From assembly GCA_016858145.1 (NCBI GenBank), contig JAEHOE010000159.1, forward strand, positions 62,001 to 126,000: 64,000 bases of DNA, given 5' to 3'. The notes under the pieces were generated by a model, which was not told the origin of the DNA, did not search any database, and saw only the letters and a program-made list of their open reading frames with translations. The stretch comes from Edaphochlamys debaryana. Taxonomy: Eukaryota; Chlorophyta; Chlorophyceae; Chlamydomonadales. A program made the position numbers and the translations under genes. Shown piece after piece: positions 44,841 through 55,800 of the stretch (positions within the stretch are counted from its first letter, which is position 1; every line of letters begins with the position of its first letter).

Positions 44841-46163
44841 CAGCCGAGTGGGACGTACGTCCTGGCTTCTGAGCTGGAGACGTGGGTGCTGCAGGCGGGC
44901 GGCGCCTTCGGCAGCGGCGGCGGTGACAGGAGGAGTGGCGACGGGTCTTATGGCGTCGTCAGAGTTCCGCTTGCTGGCTCACTGCCTTTTCCTTGTGGTC
45001 ATGCTGTGCAACGGGCCCCAGGCCCAGGCCCAGGGCCCGCCACCGGAGGCCCAAGGCCCGCCACTGGAGGGCCGGATCCTGGGCCTGTGCGCCTGGAGGG
45101 GCCCTGCAACGGTCGCAGTGAGCCCGGCCGGCCCCGCAACGGAACGAGGCAGCCCCGCCGCCCCCACAACCGCAGAGGGGGCAGCTCCATTGCAGTCGTC
45201 ACCGCCTCTTCTGCTGCCGGCGGCAAATCGGCGGGCGGGGCCGCAGCGGGGCAAGGGGCCGCAGCGGGGCAAGGGGCGGCACCGAGCCAGGCCCCCGCAC
45301 GAGCTGCGCCCAAGGGACAGCCCCCTCACGTCTTCCTGACCCACATGACGGCACTGGCCCTAGCAAGGATGGCGGCGCACTCCCCGGACCTCGCCTCACG
45401 CGTGGCGTGCTGGCTGCGGCCCCCTGCGGCAGCAGAAGAGGGTGGCGGTGCGGGGGAGGCAACGGCTGCTGAGGCGGGGGAGGCGGGGGCCCCAGCACCG
45501 GGGGAGCGGGGCTGCCTGGCGCAGGCGTGGCCGGCTGCCTTGCGATCACAGGCGGCCGCGGAGGCGGGGGGCGCAGGAGCGTTGGGGCTGGCACTGCTCC
45601 GAGCAGCGCGGGGCGATGGTGGCGGCGGCGGCGGCAGCGGCGGCGGCGGTGGCGACCCGACTGGTTGCTGTGACGGTTGCGGTGGCGCTGGCGACCCCGG
45701 TCCTGGTCGCCGCTTCCAACAAGCCGCCGTTGCCCTGCTGGAGCAGTATGCAGCCACACAGCAAGGGACGCAGCCTGAGCCGCCGCCGCCGGAGAGCGCT
45801 TCGGCGCCAGGACAGGACGTCGGCCCACAGGCAGCCGAGGAGGAGGCGGCGGCAGCTGCCGCCGTGCTGGCGGCTCCGCTGCCGCCGCTCCTGGCGGCGC
45901 CGCCGGCCGGCAGGGTGCTGACTCAGCTGCTGGTGTGCGGCTGCCCGGGGTGCGGTTCGTTCGGGGGCCGCAGCGAGGCGGAGCTCCCGCTCAAGCGCTG
46001 CGGCGGCTGCAAGGCGGTGCGGTACTGCGGGGCGGGGTGCCAGCGGGCGCACTGGAGGGCGCACCGGCCGGAGGGCGGCGCGATGGCGGCGGCCGTGAGG
46101 CGAGCAAGAGGCAAGGAGAAGGGGGCAGGGGGCGTGCAGCGTGACAGCCCGAGTGTGTGGTGA
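44841..46163 (+). pseudogene. 5'-truncated inverted MYND gene (copy C)
   Basis: An inverted copy of the MYND gene lacking the N-terminal half. Similarity begins at the LASELE segment near 44870. It stays open to TGA at 46161-46163, but the early part has switched frames (LRAPGPGPGPATGG-type translation in place of the parental one). The last zinc ligand is lost: HRPEGG replaces HRPECG, and AHWRAH replaces AHWPAH. It lacks the parental first exon and promoter. It is most similar to copy B (shared KEKGAGG and PSVW end). Confidence 0.75.
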
Positions 46164-46205
46164 TTGTGGAATGCATTGATTGGTCAGAGCGGGCGCGGTC
46201 TCACT
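44870..46205 (+). repeat. Inverted repeat, arm 1 (pairs with 47245-48800)
   Basis: This 1.3-kb arm is homologous in reverse orientation to the 3' half of copy B plus about 35-40 bp of flank (GATTGTGGAATGCATT here, matching the complement of AATGCATTCCGCAATC at 47265). The arms are separated by about 1.04 kb. Arm 2 is longer where copy C has deletions. Confidence 0.85.
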
Positions 46206-47244
46206 ACGATGGCTGTGGCGGGGCGGCTCGCGGCTGGGTTGGGGCTGGGGTTGGGCGTGGCGGGGACAGCCGAGGGCGAGCGAGGTGGCATGCGTGATTA
46301 GCTGTTTGCGGTGTGCCTGCTGGGATCGCGGCAGGCTGCGTTGGTGAGGCGGCGGAGCATGGGGGCCCAGGACTGACAATGGTTGAAGACGCCCTGGGGA
46401 GGGAGTGCGGGTGGAGACTATGGATGGAGAGTTATTACGTAGCCAGCCGGGAACCGCGCGTGAGCCGTCTCAACTCACTGTCTGACAAACGATGAATCTT
46501 TCCCAAGCTGTACGACAGCCATCCGTACGTCTTTCCATGCCGACCGTCACAGCCCCTACACGAGTACACGACTGGGGGCGCTCACTCTGCCCAGGACTCT
46601 GGGGTCACAGCACAGAACCCATACCTACGACAGAACCACCGCCGACAATCGCCCTTGTCAGTAAGACCTTGCCAGTCACACGCACACGCGCTCCCGACCC
46701 CCCACACCCCCTCTCAAGTCCATGGCCGCCTAGTGACTGGGGGCCCGGGGCGTGCGCGCCCTCCGGCCCTCGTCACTCACATTGCATTGCATTTTGCTTT
46801 TACCCCAACGCCGGGTATGTACGCATACACCACCAGGTACAGAGACAACAAGTGAAGTGCGTGGATGACTGACTAGCATGTTCTCTTCATCCTCCTCCCC
46901 TGTGTCATGTGTGGGGCCCCATCTTTTGGCCAGTCGGTCCTTCGCACCAGTCCCCAGCTCAACACTTTCACCCCATCCTTGATGCCAACAATCAAGCTAG
47001 CTATACCCAAGACCCATAGTCCATAACACATGACAATCCCATCCCCGCTATCGTACTCCGGGGCTTCGTGGCGCCCCACACCTGAGCCCCACACCACACG
47101 CCCAAGACGGTTTCTTGGGGAACAGCCCCCGCTCCGACTATATACATGCACCCATGACGAGGAGCAGTGCTACCCACAGCCCATAACGCATGATGATCCC
47201 ATCCACGTGAGCCCAACACCAGAACGCCCAAGACGGTTCCTCGG
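46206..47244. other. Spacer between inverted arms, start of segmental copy B
   Basis: No coding exon is supported. From about 46480 it matches the left flank of copy A (33530 onward), including TGAAGTGCGTGGATGACTGA at 46852 and 34153. A short internal duplication of GTTTCTTGGGGAACAGCCCC-like words occurs at 47110 and 47237. Confidence 0.5.
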
Positions 47245-47279
47245 GGAACAGCCCCCGCGCTGACTAATGCATTCCGCAA

Positions 47280-49858
47280 TCACCACACACTCGGGCAGTC
47301 ACCCCGCGCGCCCCCTGCCCCCTTCTCCTTGCCTCTTGCTCGCCTCACGGCCGCCGCCATCGCGCCGCACTCGGGGCGGTGCGCCGGCCAGTGCGCCCGC
47401 TGGCACCCCGCCCCGCAGTACCGCACCGCCTTGCAGCCGCCGCAGCGCTTGAGCGGGAGCTCCGCCTCGCTGCGGCCCCCGAACGAACCGCACCCCGGGC
47501 AGCCGCACACCAGCAGCTGAGTCAGCACCCTGCCGGCCGGCGGCGCCGCCAGGAGCGGCGGCAGCGGAGCCGCCAGCACGGCGGCAGCTGCCGCCGCCTC
47601 CTCCTCGGCTGCCTGTGGGCCGACGTCCTGTCCTGGCGCCGAAGCGCTCTCCGGCGGCGGCGGCTCAGGCTGCGTCCCTTGCTGTGTGGCTGCATACTGC
47701 TCCAGCAGGGCAACGGCGGCTTGTTGGAAGCGGCGACCAGGACCGGGGTCGCCAGCGCCACCGCAACCGTCACAGCAACCAGTCGGGTCGCCACCGCCGC
47801 CGCCGCTGCCGCCGCCGCCGCCACCATCGCCCCGCGCTGCTCGGAGCAGTGCCAGCCCCAACGCTCCTGCGCCCCCCGCCTCCGCGGCCGCCTGTGATCG
47901 CAAGGCAGCCGGCCACGCCTGCGCCAGGCAGCCCCGCTCCCCCGGTGCTGGGGCCCCCGCCTCCCCCGCCTCAGCAGCCGTTGCCTCCCCGCACCGCCAC
48001 CCTCTTCTGCTGCCGCAGGGGGCCGCAGCCAGCACGCCACGCGTGAGGCGAGGTCCGGGGAGTGCGCCGCCATCCTTGCTAGGGCCAGTGCCGTCATGTG
48101 GGTCAGGACGACGTGAGGGGGCCGTCCCTTGGGCGCAGCTCGTGCGGGGGCCTGGCTCGGTGCCACCCCTTGCTCCGCTGCGGCCCCGCCTGCCGAAGCG
48201 CCGCCAGAGGCTTCAGAGGTGGAGTCGACTGCAGCGGAGGCGGCTGGAGGGGATCTGCCCCCCTCTGTGGTGGCGGTGGCGGCGGGGCTGCCCCCTTTCG
48301 CGGCGGAGGCGGCAGGGCTGTCTCCTCTCACTGCGCCCATTGCAGGGCCCCTCCAGGCGAACAGCAGCTTGCAGGCGGCCGCCGCCAGCCGGTGCGGCTG
48401 CAGGCCCAGGATCCGGGCCTCGAGCGGCGGGCCTTGGGCCTCCATTGGCGGGCCCGGGGCCCCCAGTGGCGGGCCCTGGGCCTGGGCCTCGCGGCACAGC
48501 ACCGCGACGTAGGCGAGGCAGCTGGCGACCCGGCGGGACTCGGAGGGCACCGGACGTGCTGCCGCCGCGCCTGCAGCCGCCGCGGTGGTCGCTGCCGCTG
48601 CCGCCGCTGCCGCTGCCACTGCCGTGGCCGCTGCTGTTGGCGCCGCCGCCGCCGCGGCCGCCATGGTTGCAGCCGCCGCTGGCACCGCGGCCGCCATGGT
48701 TGCAGCCGCCGCTGGCGCCGCGGCCGCTGGCGCCGCGGCCGCTGGCGCCGCCAGGCGGCTTCCGGCTTGCAGCAAGAACGCCTCCAGCTCAGAAGCCAGA
48801 CATCCCCATTCGGCTGAGGCGGGGGTGGGTGTGGCGGCTGCAGGGGCAGAGGCACCCGACACTGCGGCTCTGCTGACGGCTCCTGCGCCGCCGGCGGTGG
48901 TAGGAGGGACGGCGGCGCCCGAGTCAGCCCCTTCGACGGCGGACGCGGACGTCACAGGGACGGTGGCGTCAGGTCCTGGGCCGGGAACGGCGGGCCCTGC
49001 GGCTTCGCTGCTTGGGGCGGTGCCCTCGCTGGGCGGGCCCTCGGCTGCCCCCTCACTTGGGGCGCCGGCACCCGAGCTGGCGGCGGCGGCGGTGCTGCCG
49101 CCGCCACCTGAGTACAGGGGCGGGCTCCGCCGCAGCCTCTGGTGCTTGAGAAGGACGACGCACACATGCATCGCCGCCAGGCTGTGCCGAAGCGCCTCCG
49201 CCCCCGGTGTGCGGTCCTGCGGTTGCTCGGCAGGCATCGCAGCTCCTTCCGCAACGGTGGGCGGTGCCGCCGCAGCCCCCGCCTGTACCACTCCTGCCTC
49301 CGCCGCCTCCGCCTCCGCCGCCTCCAGCTGAACTGCCAGGCCCAGGGCCCGCTTGGCGACCGTCATCGCCAGCGGGCCCGCGTCGCCCAGGCCCAGGCCC
49401 AGGCTCAGGCCGGGCCCGTCCGGGCCCGCATCGGGCCCCTCCGCGGGCGCCAGCAGCTCCAGGCCCAGGGCCTCCACCACCGCCACGACCCTCGCGGGCA
49501 CGGGCCCCAGCGCGAGCGCCGCCTGGCGGTCTCCCTCCGAGGCCCCCGGGGCCGCGGCCCGGTCCGCCGCTGCGTAGGCGAGGCGCAGGGCGTGGTCCAG
49601 GGAGGCGCCCAGACCCGCCCGGCGCAGTCCTGCCAGCGCCGCCTCCGTCCCCGCTCCGGCGGTGCTCGCTGGGGCGCCTTCAAGTGCAACATGGCAAGAG
49701 CACACGGGTGCACTCAGCGCTTGGGGCAGCGGCATTGCAAAGCACGGGCATGGCAGCATAGTGCTGAGGGCTCCTGCCGGCGCAAGGGGCGCATGCTCGC
49801 CACGACACTCACCCCCGCGCTGCCACGCCGCCTTGAGGCTCCGAGCCACTGCCTCCAT
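47280..49858 (-). pseudogene. MYND-gene copy B, single-base frameshift
   Basis: Two exons as in copy A (49858-49813, then 49677-47280). Copy A has GCTTTCCTCGC where this copy has GCCTCCCCGC near 47985-47990, one base fewer. Copy C has five G (GCGGGGGAGG) where copy B has four. The frame therefore breaks after EEGGGAG. The MYND finger downstream is intact in the other frame (CPGC, RCGGC, YCGAGC, HRPEC). Unframed, the protein continues into an Arg-rich frame ending at 47522. Either a recent inactivating deletion or an assembly error in a G run explains this. The N-terminal segment differs from copy A around the first intron. Confidence 0.7.
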
Positions 49859-50074
49859 CCTCGCCACCCCCCCAGCCACCGCATGGGCCGGATCTTTTCT
49901 GTTGGAGTTTCGACCGAACTGGGGGCGAGTGGGCGGCCGAATCGAGGCACAAATTAGTCAGTGGCCGGACTCGGTGCGGGCCTGAGCTGTGAAGGCCTTC
50001 AGTGGCAAGCCACGTCGAGGGAAACGAAACACGGTGCTCTTCCCCGCCCCTAAAGGGACCCCTCCTCGAACTCA

Positions 50075-52183
50075 TCAACCGCGAAACTGTGCAGGTAGCC
50101 ACCAATGCCCTCGAGCCCGGTGGTGAAAGACCACCTAGGTTCCTGCCCTGTCCAGGATGTCCTGTCCCCCTGCCCCTGCCTCCGCAGACACCAGCCACAC
50201 GGCCGAACCCGGGAGCCAACCCGCCCTCGAGCTCGCCGCCTCTGCCGCTGCCGCCTCGCTCCGTGGCCCCTACGCTCGCCAGCGCCTCCACGGCCGTCGC
50301 CAGGGCCCAGGCAGCGGCCTCGGCCCAGTGCGGTGCCGCCAGGGGAGTGGTGAGGCCCTCGTCCAGCATCGAGAACAGGAATGCCTCCTGCGGAGGGGCG
50401 TGTGAGGCGGACGCGGAGGGATCAGGCCACCGATGCCCCTAGATGCCCGTACAAGGGAGCTTCATTGGATTGTAGCTGGTTGTGAAGCTGTTACTTTTGT
50501 GCCTTCTGGCAGCTACTCCTACTACTTATCGAAGACCCAACGGATTGGGTCTGCGCCGCACATAAGCACAGTGCATGCGTTACCACGGCAATAGCCTCAG
50601 GATTGCCCACGCCCGTTTGCCGCCCCGCGCCGCACTTGGTCGATAGCGTGCAGCCTCGTCACAGGGCCGTACGCGCCCCACAGCCCCTGGCCGCGGCTCA
50701 GCCGGCACTGCGCCTCCGCGGTCCGCGCCACCGCCCTCGCCAGCTGCAGCTCGGGAGGCACCCCGGGCTCGGGCGGCACGGCGCCGGCCCCGGTCAGAGT
50801 GACTTGCTGCGTGCAGACCATCTGCCACAGCCCCATCACGCCCGATAGAATCCGGCCATGCGCGCGAGACATGGTCTGCGAGACCGCGCTGCCCTGGACC
50901 AATTCACAAAGGGCGCTCCTCGCGGATTCATACCCCGCCTCGCTGCCGGGCCCCAGGCCCGCGTGCTCCCACACGCCCTCCAGCATAGCCTGCCGAAGGG
51001 CCGCCACCTCGGGGTGACCCATGGCCTCGCCCAGGGCTTCAGCCGCTTTGCGAGCAGCCTCGCATTGAATGCCGCCATACCGCAGCTGAAGCGCGCGCGG
51101 CAGGTAGCTTGCGATCACCAAACCGAAGTGCCAGGCGGGTGTGTACTTGACCGACGAGTCGAGATCTGCCGGTACGGCAACAGCCCCACGCTCGATCTGG
51201 CCTGCCACCCCAAGACACTGAGGTCCCGGGCAGGTCAGGATGGCCCGGGCCGCCCCCGCCGGAAGCTGCGACTCCCGGAGCGCCTCGGCCAGATGTACGA
51301 CAATCTCTGGCGGTTGGCCGTTGCTGCCAGTCAGCAGTTGGCCGCTGCCTCCGGCCTTCAGGCTCCTCAGTTGATCGTCTATCTTGTTAACGTCGCCCAA
51401 CTGCTTGTCAAGTAGATCCATGCCGGTGCGGAGGCACTGGGCGGCGGTGAGTGCGAGCTGAGCGCAGGCCCCCGCACAGCCGGGGGCCGGGGGGCGTGGG
51501 CTCCTGGCGTCCGCCACCAGAGCGCGCGTGCTGGGCCGTGCTGTGTGCTGCGCTAGATCCGACATGACCCGTGCGGCCTGAGACAGAGCCGTCAGCAGGG
51601 GCGCATCGAGCAGGCCGGCGGCGTGTGGGGCCGTGTGGGCCCAGTCCGCGAGCAGGCGAGGCATGGCCAGGGGCGCGAGGCACAGGCTGAGCGCCGTGGC
51701 GGCTGCGTCAGCAGCGACGCAGGCGGCATCGGCGGCGTTGCAGACGGCCCAAGCGGTGGAGGCGGTGGAGGCGGTGGCAGCGCGCGTGGGGAGGGCGCGG
51801 AGGGTGCGCAGGAGCCAGGCGGGCACACCGGCCTGCTGGGCGGCAGCGAGCCATTGGTAGGGGGCCTGGCTACCGTCGTCCTTGGGGGCGCCAGTCCAGG
51901 TCACTTCAAGTCCGTGTAAGCTCGCAAGATCGAGCAGAGCGCGCTTCGCATCTTCAAGGGCTCGCGTCCTGTAGGTATTGGGGCAATCAGGAACACGCGC
52001 AGAAGGAATCTTCATTTAGAAGCCGCCTGACCGGCAAACACAGTCGAGAGCGACTGACCTCAGCTTGACATCGCGCTGCGATGGCTGCCACAAGATGCGT
52101 TCCACGAAGACGTTGGCGCAGCGGTCGGCGCACAGCATGTACGCCAGCCACGCCTTCTCCAGCTGCTGCTGTGGCGCGACCAT
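50075..52183 (-). CDS. Unrecognised helical protein (copy B)
   Basis: Paralogue of the 37284-39527 gene. Exons (minus): 52183-52059, 51968-50636, then 50387 to about 50220, with a stop near 50075. The first exon has the same length as in copy A, and the large exon differs by one codon. The protein starts MVAPQQQLEKAWLAYMLCAD and keeps SYLPRALQLRYGGIQCEAA. The donor of the third exon is degraded: copy A has GCAGAG then GTGGGT, while here GAGGGCGG is followed by GTTGGC. The last exon reads to an early stop (LPAQFRG). The 3' end is therefore uncertain and may be damaged. No function can be assigned. Confidence 0.6.
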
Positions 52184-52811
52184 CCCATCTATCTAAGCTC
52201 GAAGCTCAAATATGGGCTGTCTCTCACGGGAGGGAAATGAATTGCAGTTTGGAATGTCTCGCAGCTGCACTTTGGCGCCTAGTAGGTGTTGAAGGAAAGT
52301 TATTTCTGCTAATGGAGTCCTGGCATGGACGTTGCGGCGCCAGGTGCGGTTTATTAACCGTGTGGCGCCTTCCTCAGACCATCCTCCGCCTGAGGCCCCA
52401 GCACGCCAAGTCGGCCAAGGGCAAGAAACAGGCTAGACACAGGCTACAGCCACGGCAACTCGGCAAGACAGGACTGGGCGCAACCCGCACTTGACGGCAG
52501 CGTGCTCACCCCTGCTTACCTATGCTCCCGCACAACTGCATGTTGGGCCCATAGTGACACCACGACGTCTTTATCTCAGTTCAGGTTACAGGATACACAA
52601 TGCCCGCTTCGGTCCCAATCATGGCGAGATCGCCAGCCGCCCACCCCGCCATCCGCTACCCTGCCGACGCTTCCCTGGCCCCTAACGCCATACCAACATT
52701 ACGCCTGCCAGCCTACCCTGTCCTGCCCTGCCCCTTCACCCCCATCCCCTGCCGCCTCTTCCTACGTCTTACTCCTTCCTCCACCCGCCCACCCCCCACC
52801 AGAACACCCCA
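52184..52811. other. Flank between copy B and PPR gene
   Basis: Upstream of the unrecognised gene and downstream of the PPR stop, both on the minus strand. It holds the PPR 3' UTR and a candidate promoter. The segmental duplication ends here at about 52705. Confidence 0.5.
52586..52590 (-). terminator. Candidate TGTAA poly(A) signal, PPR gene
   Basis: TGTAA on the minus strand about 225 bases after the PPR stop codon. The same word lies in segmental copy A near 39976, away from any PPR gene. Confidence 0.5.
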
Positions 52812-55800
52812 TTATCGCTGCCGCCCCATCTCCGCTGACCGCCCCTCCCCCTCACGGTCCCGCTCGCGCGCCGCGATCGCCGCATCGCGTGCCGCCCGCT
52901 GCGCCGCCTGCGCCTGCCGCGCCTGTGCTGACGTCAGCGGATCCATGAGCCCATGCAGCCCCGCATCCACAACTGCCGCCATCAAGAATCTCCACGCCGA
53001 GGCATCCGCAATCAGCCCGCTGCCGAGCAGCTGCCGTACGGTACGGACGAGATCGTTGGGCCGCTGCGCGGTCGCGTAGAAGGCGGCCATGCAGATGTAC
53101 GACGTGGCGCTGGCGGATTTGGAATCCAGCAGCTCCGCCATGGCGGATTCGGCGGCGGCGGTGGCGGCGGCGGCGGCATGCGCGTCGCCCCGGGACAGCT
53201 CGGGCGTGCGCCTCAGCGCATTGATGAGGGTGGTGCCGATGTGGGTGTTGAGGGGGACGCCGTGGTGGCGCATTTCGGAGCGCAGGGCCTCCAGCATGGC
53301 CAGGTCGGCCATCTGGGTCGGGCGGGGGAGAGGGGGGGGGAGGGGTGATGGGTGGGTGGGTGGGCAAGTGGGTTGAGGCTAGGATGTTGCTTGAAGTCAA
53401 TTAATGGGAATGGTGCTTGATATTGGTTATTGGGAATGGTGCTTGTTACTGGTTGATGGGGATGGTGCTTGATACTGGGTGGTGCATTTGGGAGCGAGGC
53501 GTCTTGTGTGGGTGCACCGTGAGCCGAGGAATCGGGCCGAGCTCTGGGTGAGTGCGGGCCTCTCCTGCGACCTTCCCAGTGGAGATAACCCCCCACCCCC
53601 CACCCACGGGGGCCCCACCTGGTGTGCGGCCGCTGTGAGCAGTGCGTTGAAGGTGTAGGCGTCGGGGCGAAGGGGCGGGTGGGGCCGCCGCCACTGGGGG
53701 GCGCCGCTGGGGGCCGGGGCAGCGGCGGCCGCGGCGGAGCCAGGGCGGCCCTCGGGCGCTGCCGCTGCGGGCGCCGGAGTGGAGGCGGGGGCGGAGGCCG
53801 CGGGCCCCGGGCGCTCGCAGCCTGGGGGGCGACAAGGCAGCCGGGAGGCGAGGGCTGGTCAGCACCGGTACCAGCGCAGGGAGACGGTGCCCAGGCGGAC
53901 TGCCCGCTCTGTCCTGCACGGCAGGCTTCAGGCTGGTGAAGTGCCCGCAACAGCTCATTGCTGACCAGGCCCTGCCGACTGTGCCGCAGGCAGCTGCTTT
54001 CCTTCCCATGCACTTTGCTTCCACACCGCCCCCTCCCCCCAACCCCCCCGACGCGCCTGTGACCATGTCCCGGTACAGCGCCATGAGCTCCGCCAGGGGC
54101 CTGGGGGGGGGGGAGGGAGGAGCGGGGGGCCGGGGGGCAGGGAGGGAGTGACGGGACGGGCAAGACCAATGAACTAGATTTAGGATTGGCTCGCTACAGC
54201 CGTATGTGTAGAAGTACGTCACATTATGCCGTACAGGAGCCCTGCCGTACGCACCGGGTCTTGGCCATGGCCAGCATGACTGTGTTGTACACGTGCGTGT
54301 TGGGCTTGAGCCCCAGCTCGGCGCGGCCGGCCGCGAAGAAGCGCATGGCCAGCTCGGGCTGCCCCGAGCGGCTGGCAGCGCTGATGAAGTGGCCCCACAC
54401 CTCCACGCCCAGGCCGCCGGCGTCGCCATCGCGACCGGCGCCGTTGTCATCCTCGGCATCGACCTCGATGCCCGAACCCGATCTTTCGATGGGCATGGCT
54501 GCGGTCGCAGTTGCAGTAGAGCGCCGTCGCTGCGAAGGTCGGGCACGAGCTCTCTCGGCAGCGCGCTGCGTCGCGATCATCTCGTTGAAGAGGCTGGGCA
54601 GCAGGTCGCCGCGGTTCGCGACGGCCGTAGCGCGAACGAGCGCCGAGTAGGTGTAAGAGTCGGGCGCGCAGTCGTTATCGCGCCCGCTGCTGCTGCCAGC
54701 GCTGCTGTTGCTGCTGCTGTTGCTGCCGCTGGCCCGTGAGGAGCGCGCGGTCGCCGACTCCGACTTCATCATGTTGTAGATCAGGATGACGTCGTCGAGC
54801 GCGCCGTGCTGTGCGGCCAGATGGGCCATGCAGTTGTAGGCGTAGCGGTTGAGCGTCATCTGAGAAGGGGGAGTTGGGGGCCGGGGGGGCGTGAGAGGGT
54901 CCATAAAGGGGGGCGGAGGGCGGGGTTGAGGCACCGACCCCACCCTCGCAGTTTCCCGCCCGCCCGCCTTCGGGCTCCCTCGGGCTCGCTGGCTGCCGCT
55001 CTATCTCTTCCTCCGCTCTCCAATGCTCCGAAAATCTCCCCCCGCCTACCTCTTTGTCTTCGTTCCCCCTCGTCCCGCCCCCCACCCTTCCTTCCCCACA
55101 CACAGCCCCCACCTGCGCCGCCACCATGGAGTCGAACAGGCTCCAGGCCAGGCGCAGGTTGCGCTGCGCCGCCACCAGGTTCAGCAGCGCGGAGCAGGCC
55201 ACGGGGCCCAGGTCGCGACCAGCTCTGCAGGGGTGGGGTGGAGGCAAGGCGCAAGGGGTATCTGAATGAGCGTCTTGAGGGAGGGGAAAGCGCGGAGCAG
55301 GCCACGGGGCCCAGGTCGCAGGCGGCCCCGGGGGTGGAGGGAAAGGGGGTGGGGGAGGGATGGGGTGGGGAGGGTCGGCGGGAGGTGCGGTGCGGCGGGC
55401 ACCCAGAGACTTGGCCCTGGCCTCCGTTTCCCCAATTGAGTGCCGTGCCGCCTCTTCGGCCCCTGGCCTCGAGCACCCTCGTACTCCGCCTCCCATGTCC
55501 CCTCACGCCAGCCGTGGACCCCGCATGCCTCCCCCCCCGCCCTCCGCCCTTCTCCGCTCTTCGGCCCCTTACCCTTCACCCACCCACCCACCCGCACCTG
55601 ACCGCCTACATTTGCCCTTCTCCCTCCTCACCCTCCACCCTCCACCCACCCCCCGGCCCCCCCACCTGACCGCCTCCTCGAATGCACCCAGCGCCATGCG
55701 CGGCCGGCCCGCATGGTACAGCCCGCGGAAGGCCGTGGCGTACGTGTGATCGTTGTACAGGCCCAGGGCCACCTGGCGGTTGGCAGTTGGCGGTTGGCAG

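Larger units (their letters stand above)
46480..52705. repeat. Segmental duplication, copy B
   Basis: Direct counterpart of 33530-40100, carrying the MYND gene and the unrecognised gene in the same order and strand. It is slightly shorter than copy A, which has the ACACACGC expansion. Its right end runs into the 3' side of the PPR gene. Confidence 0.85.
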
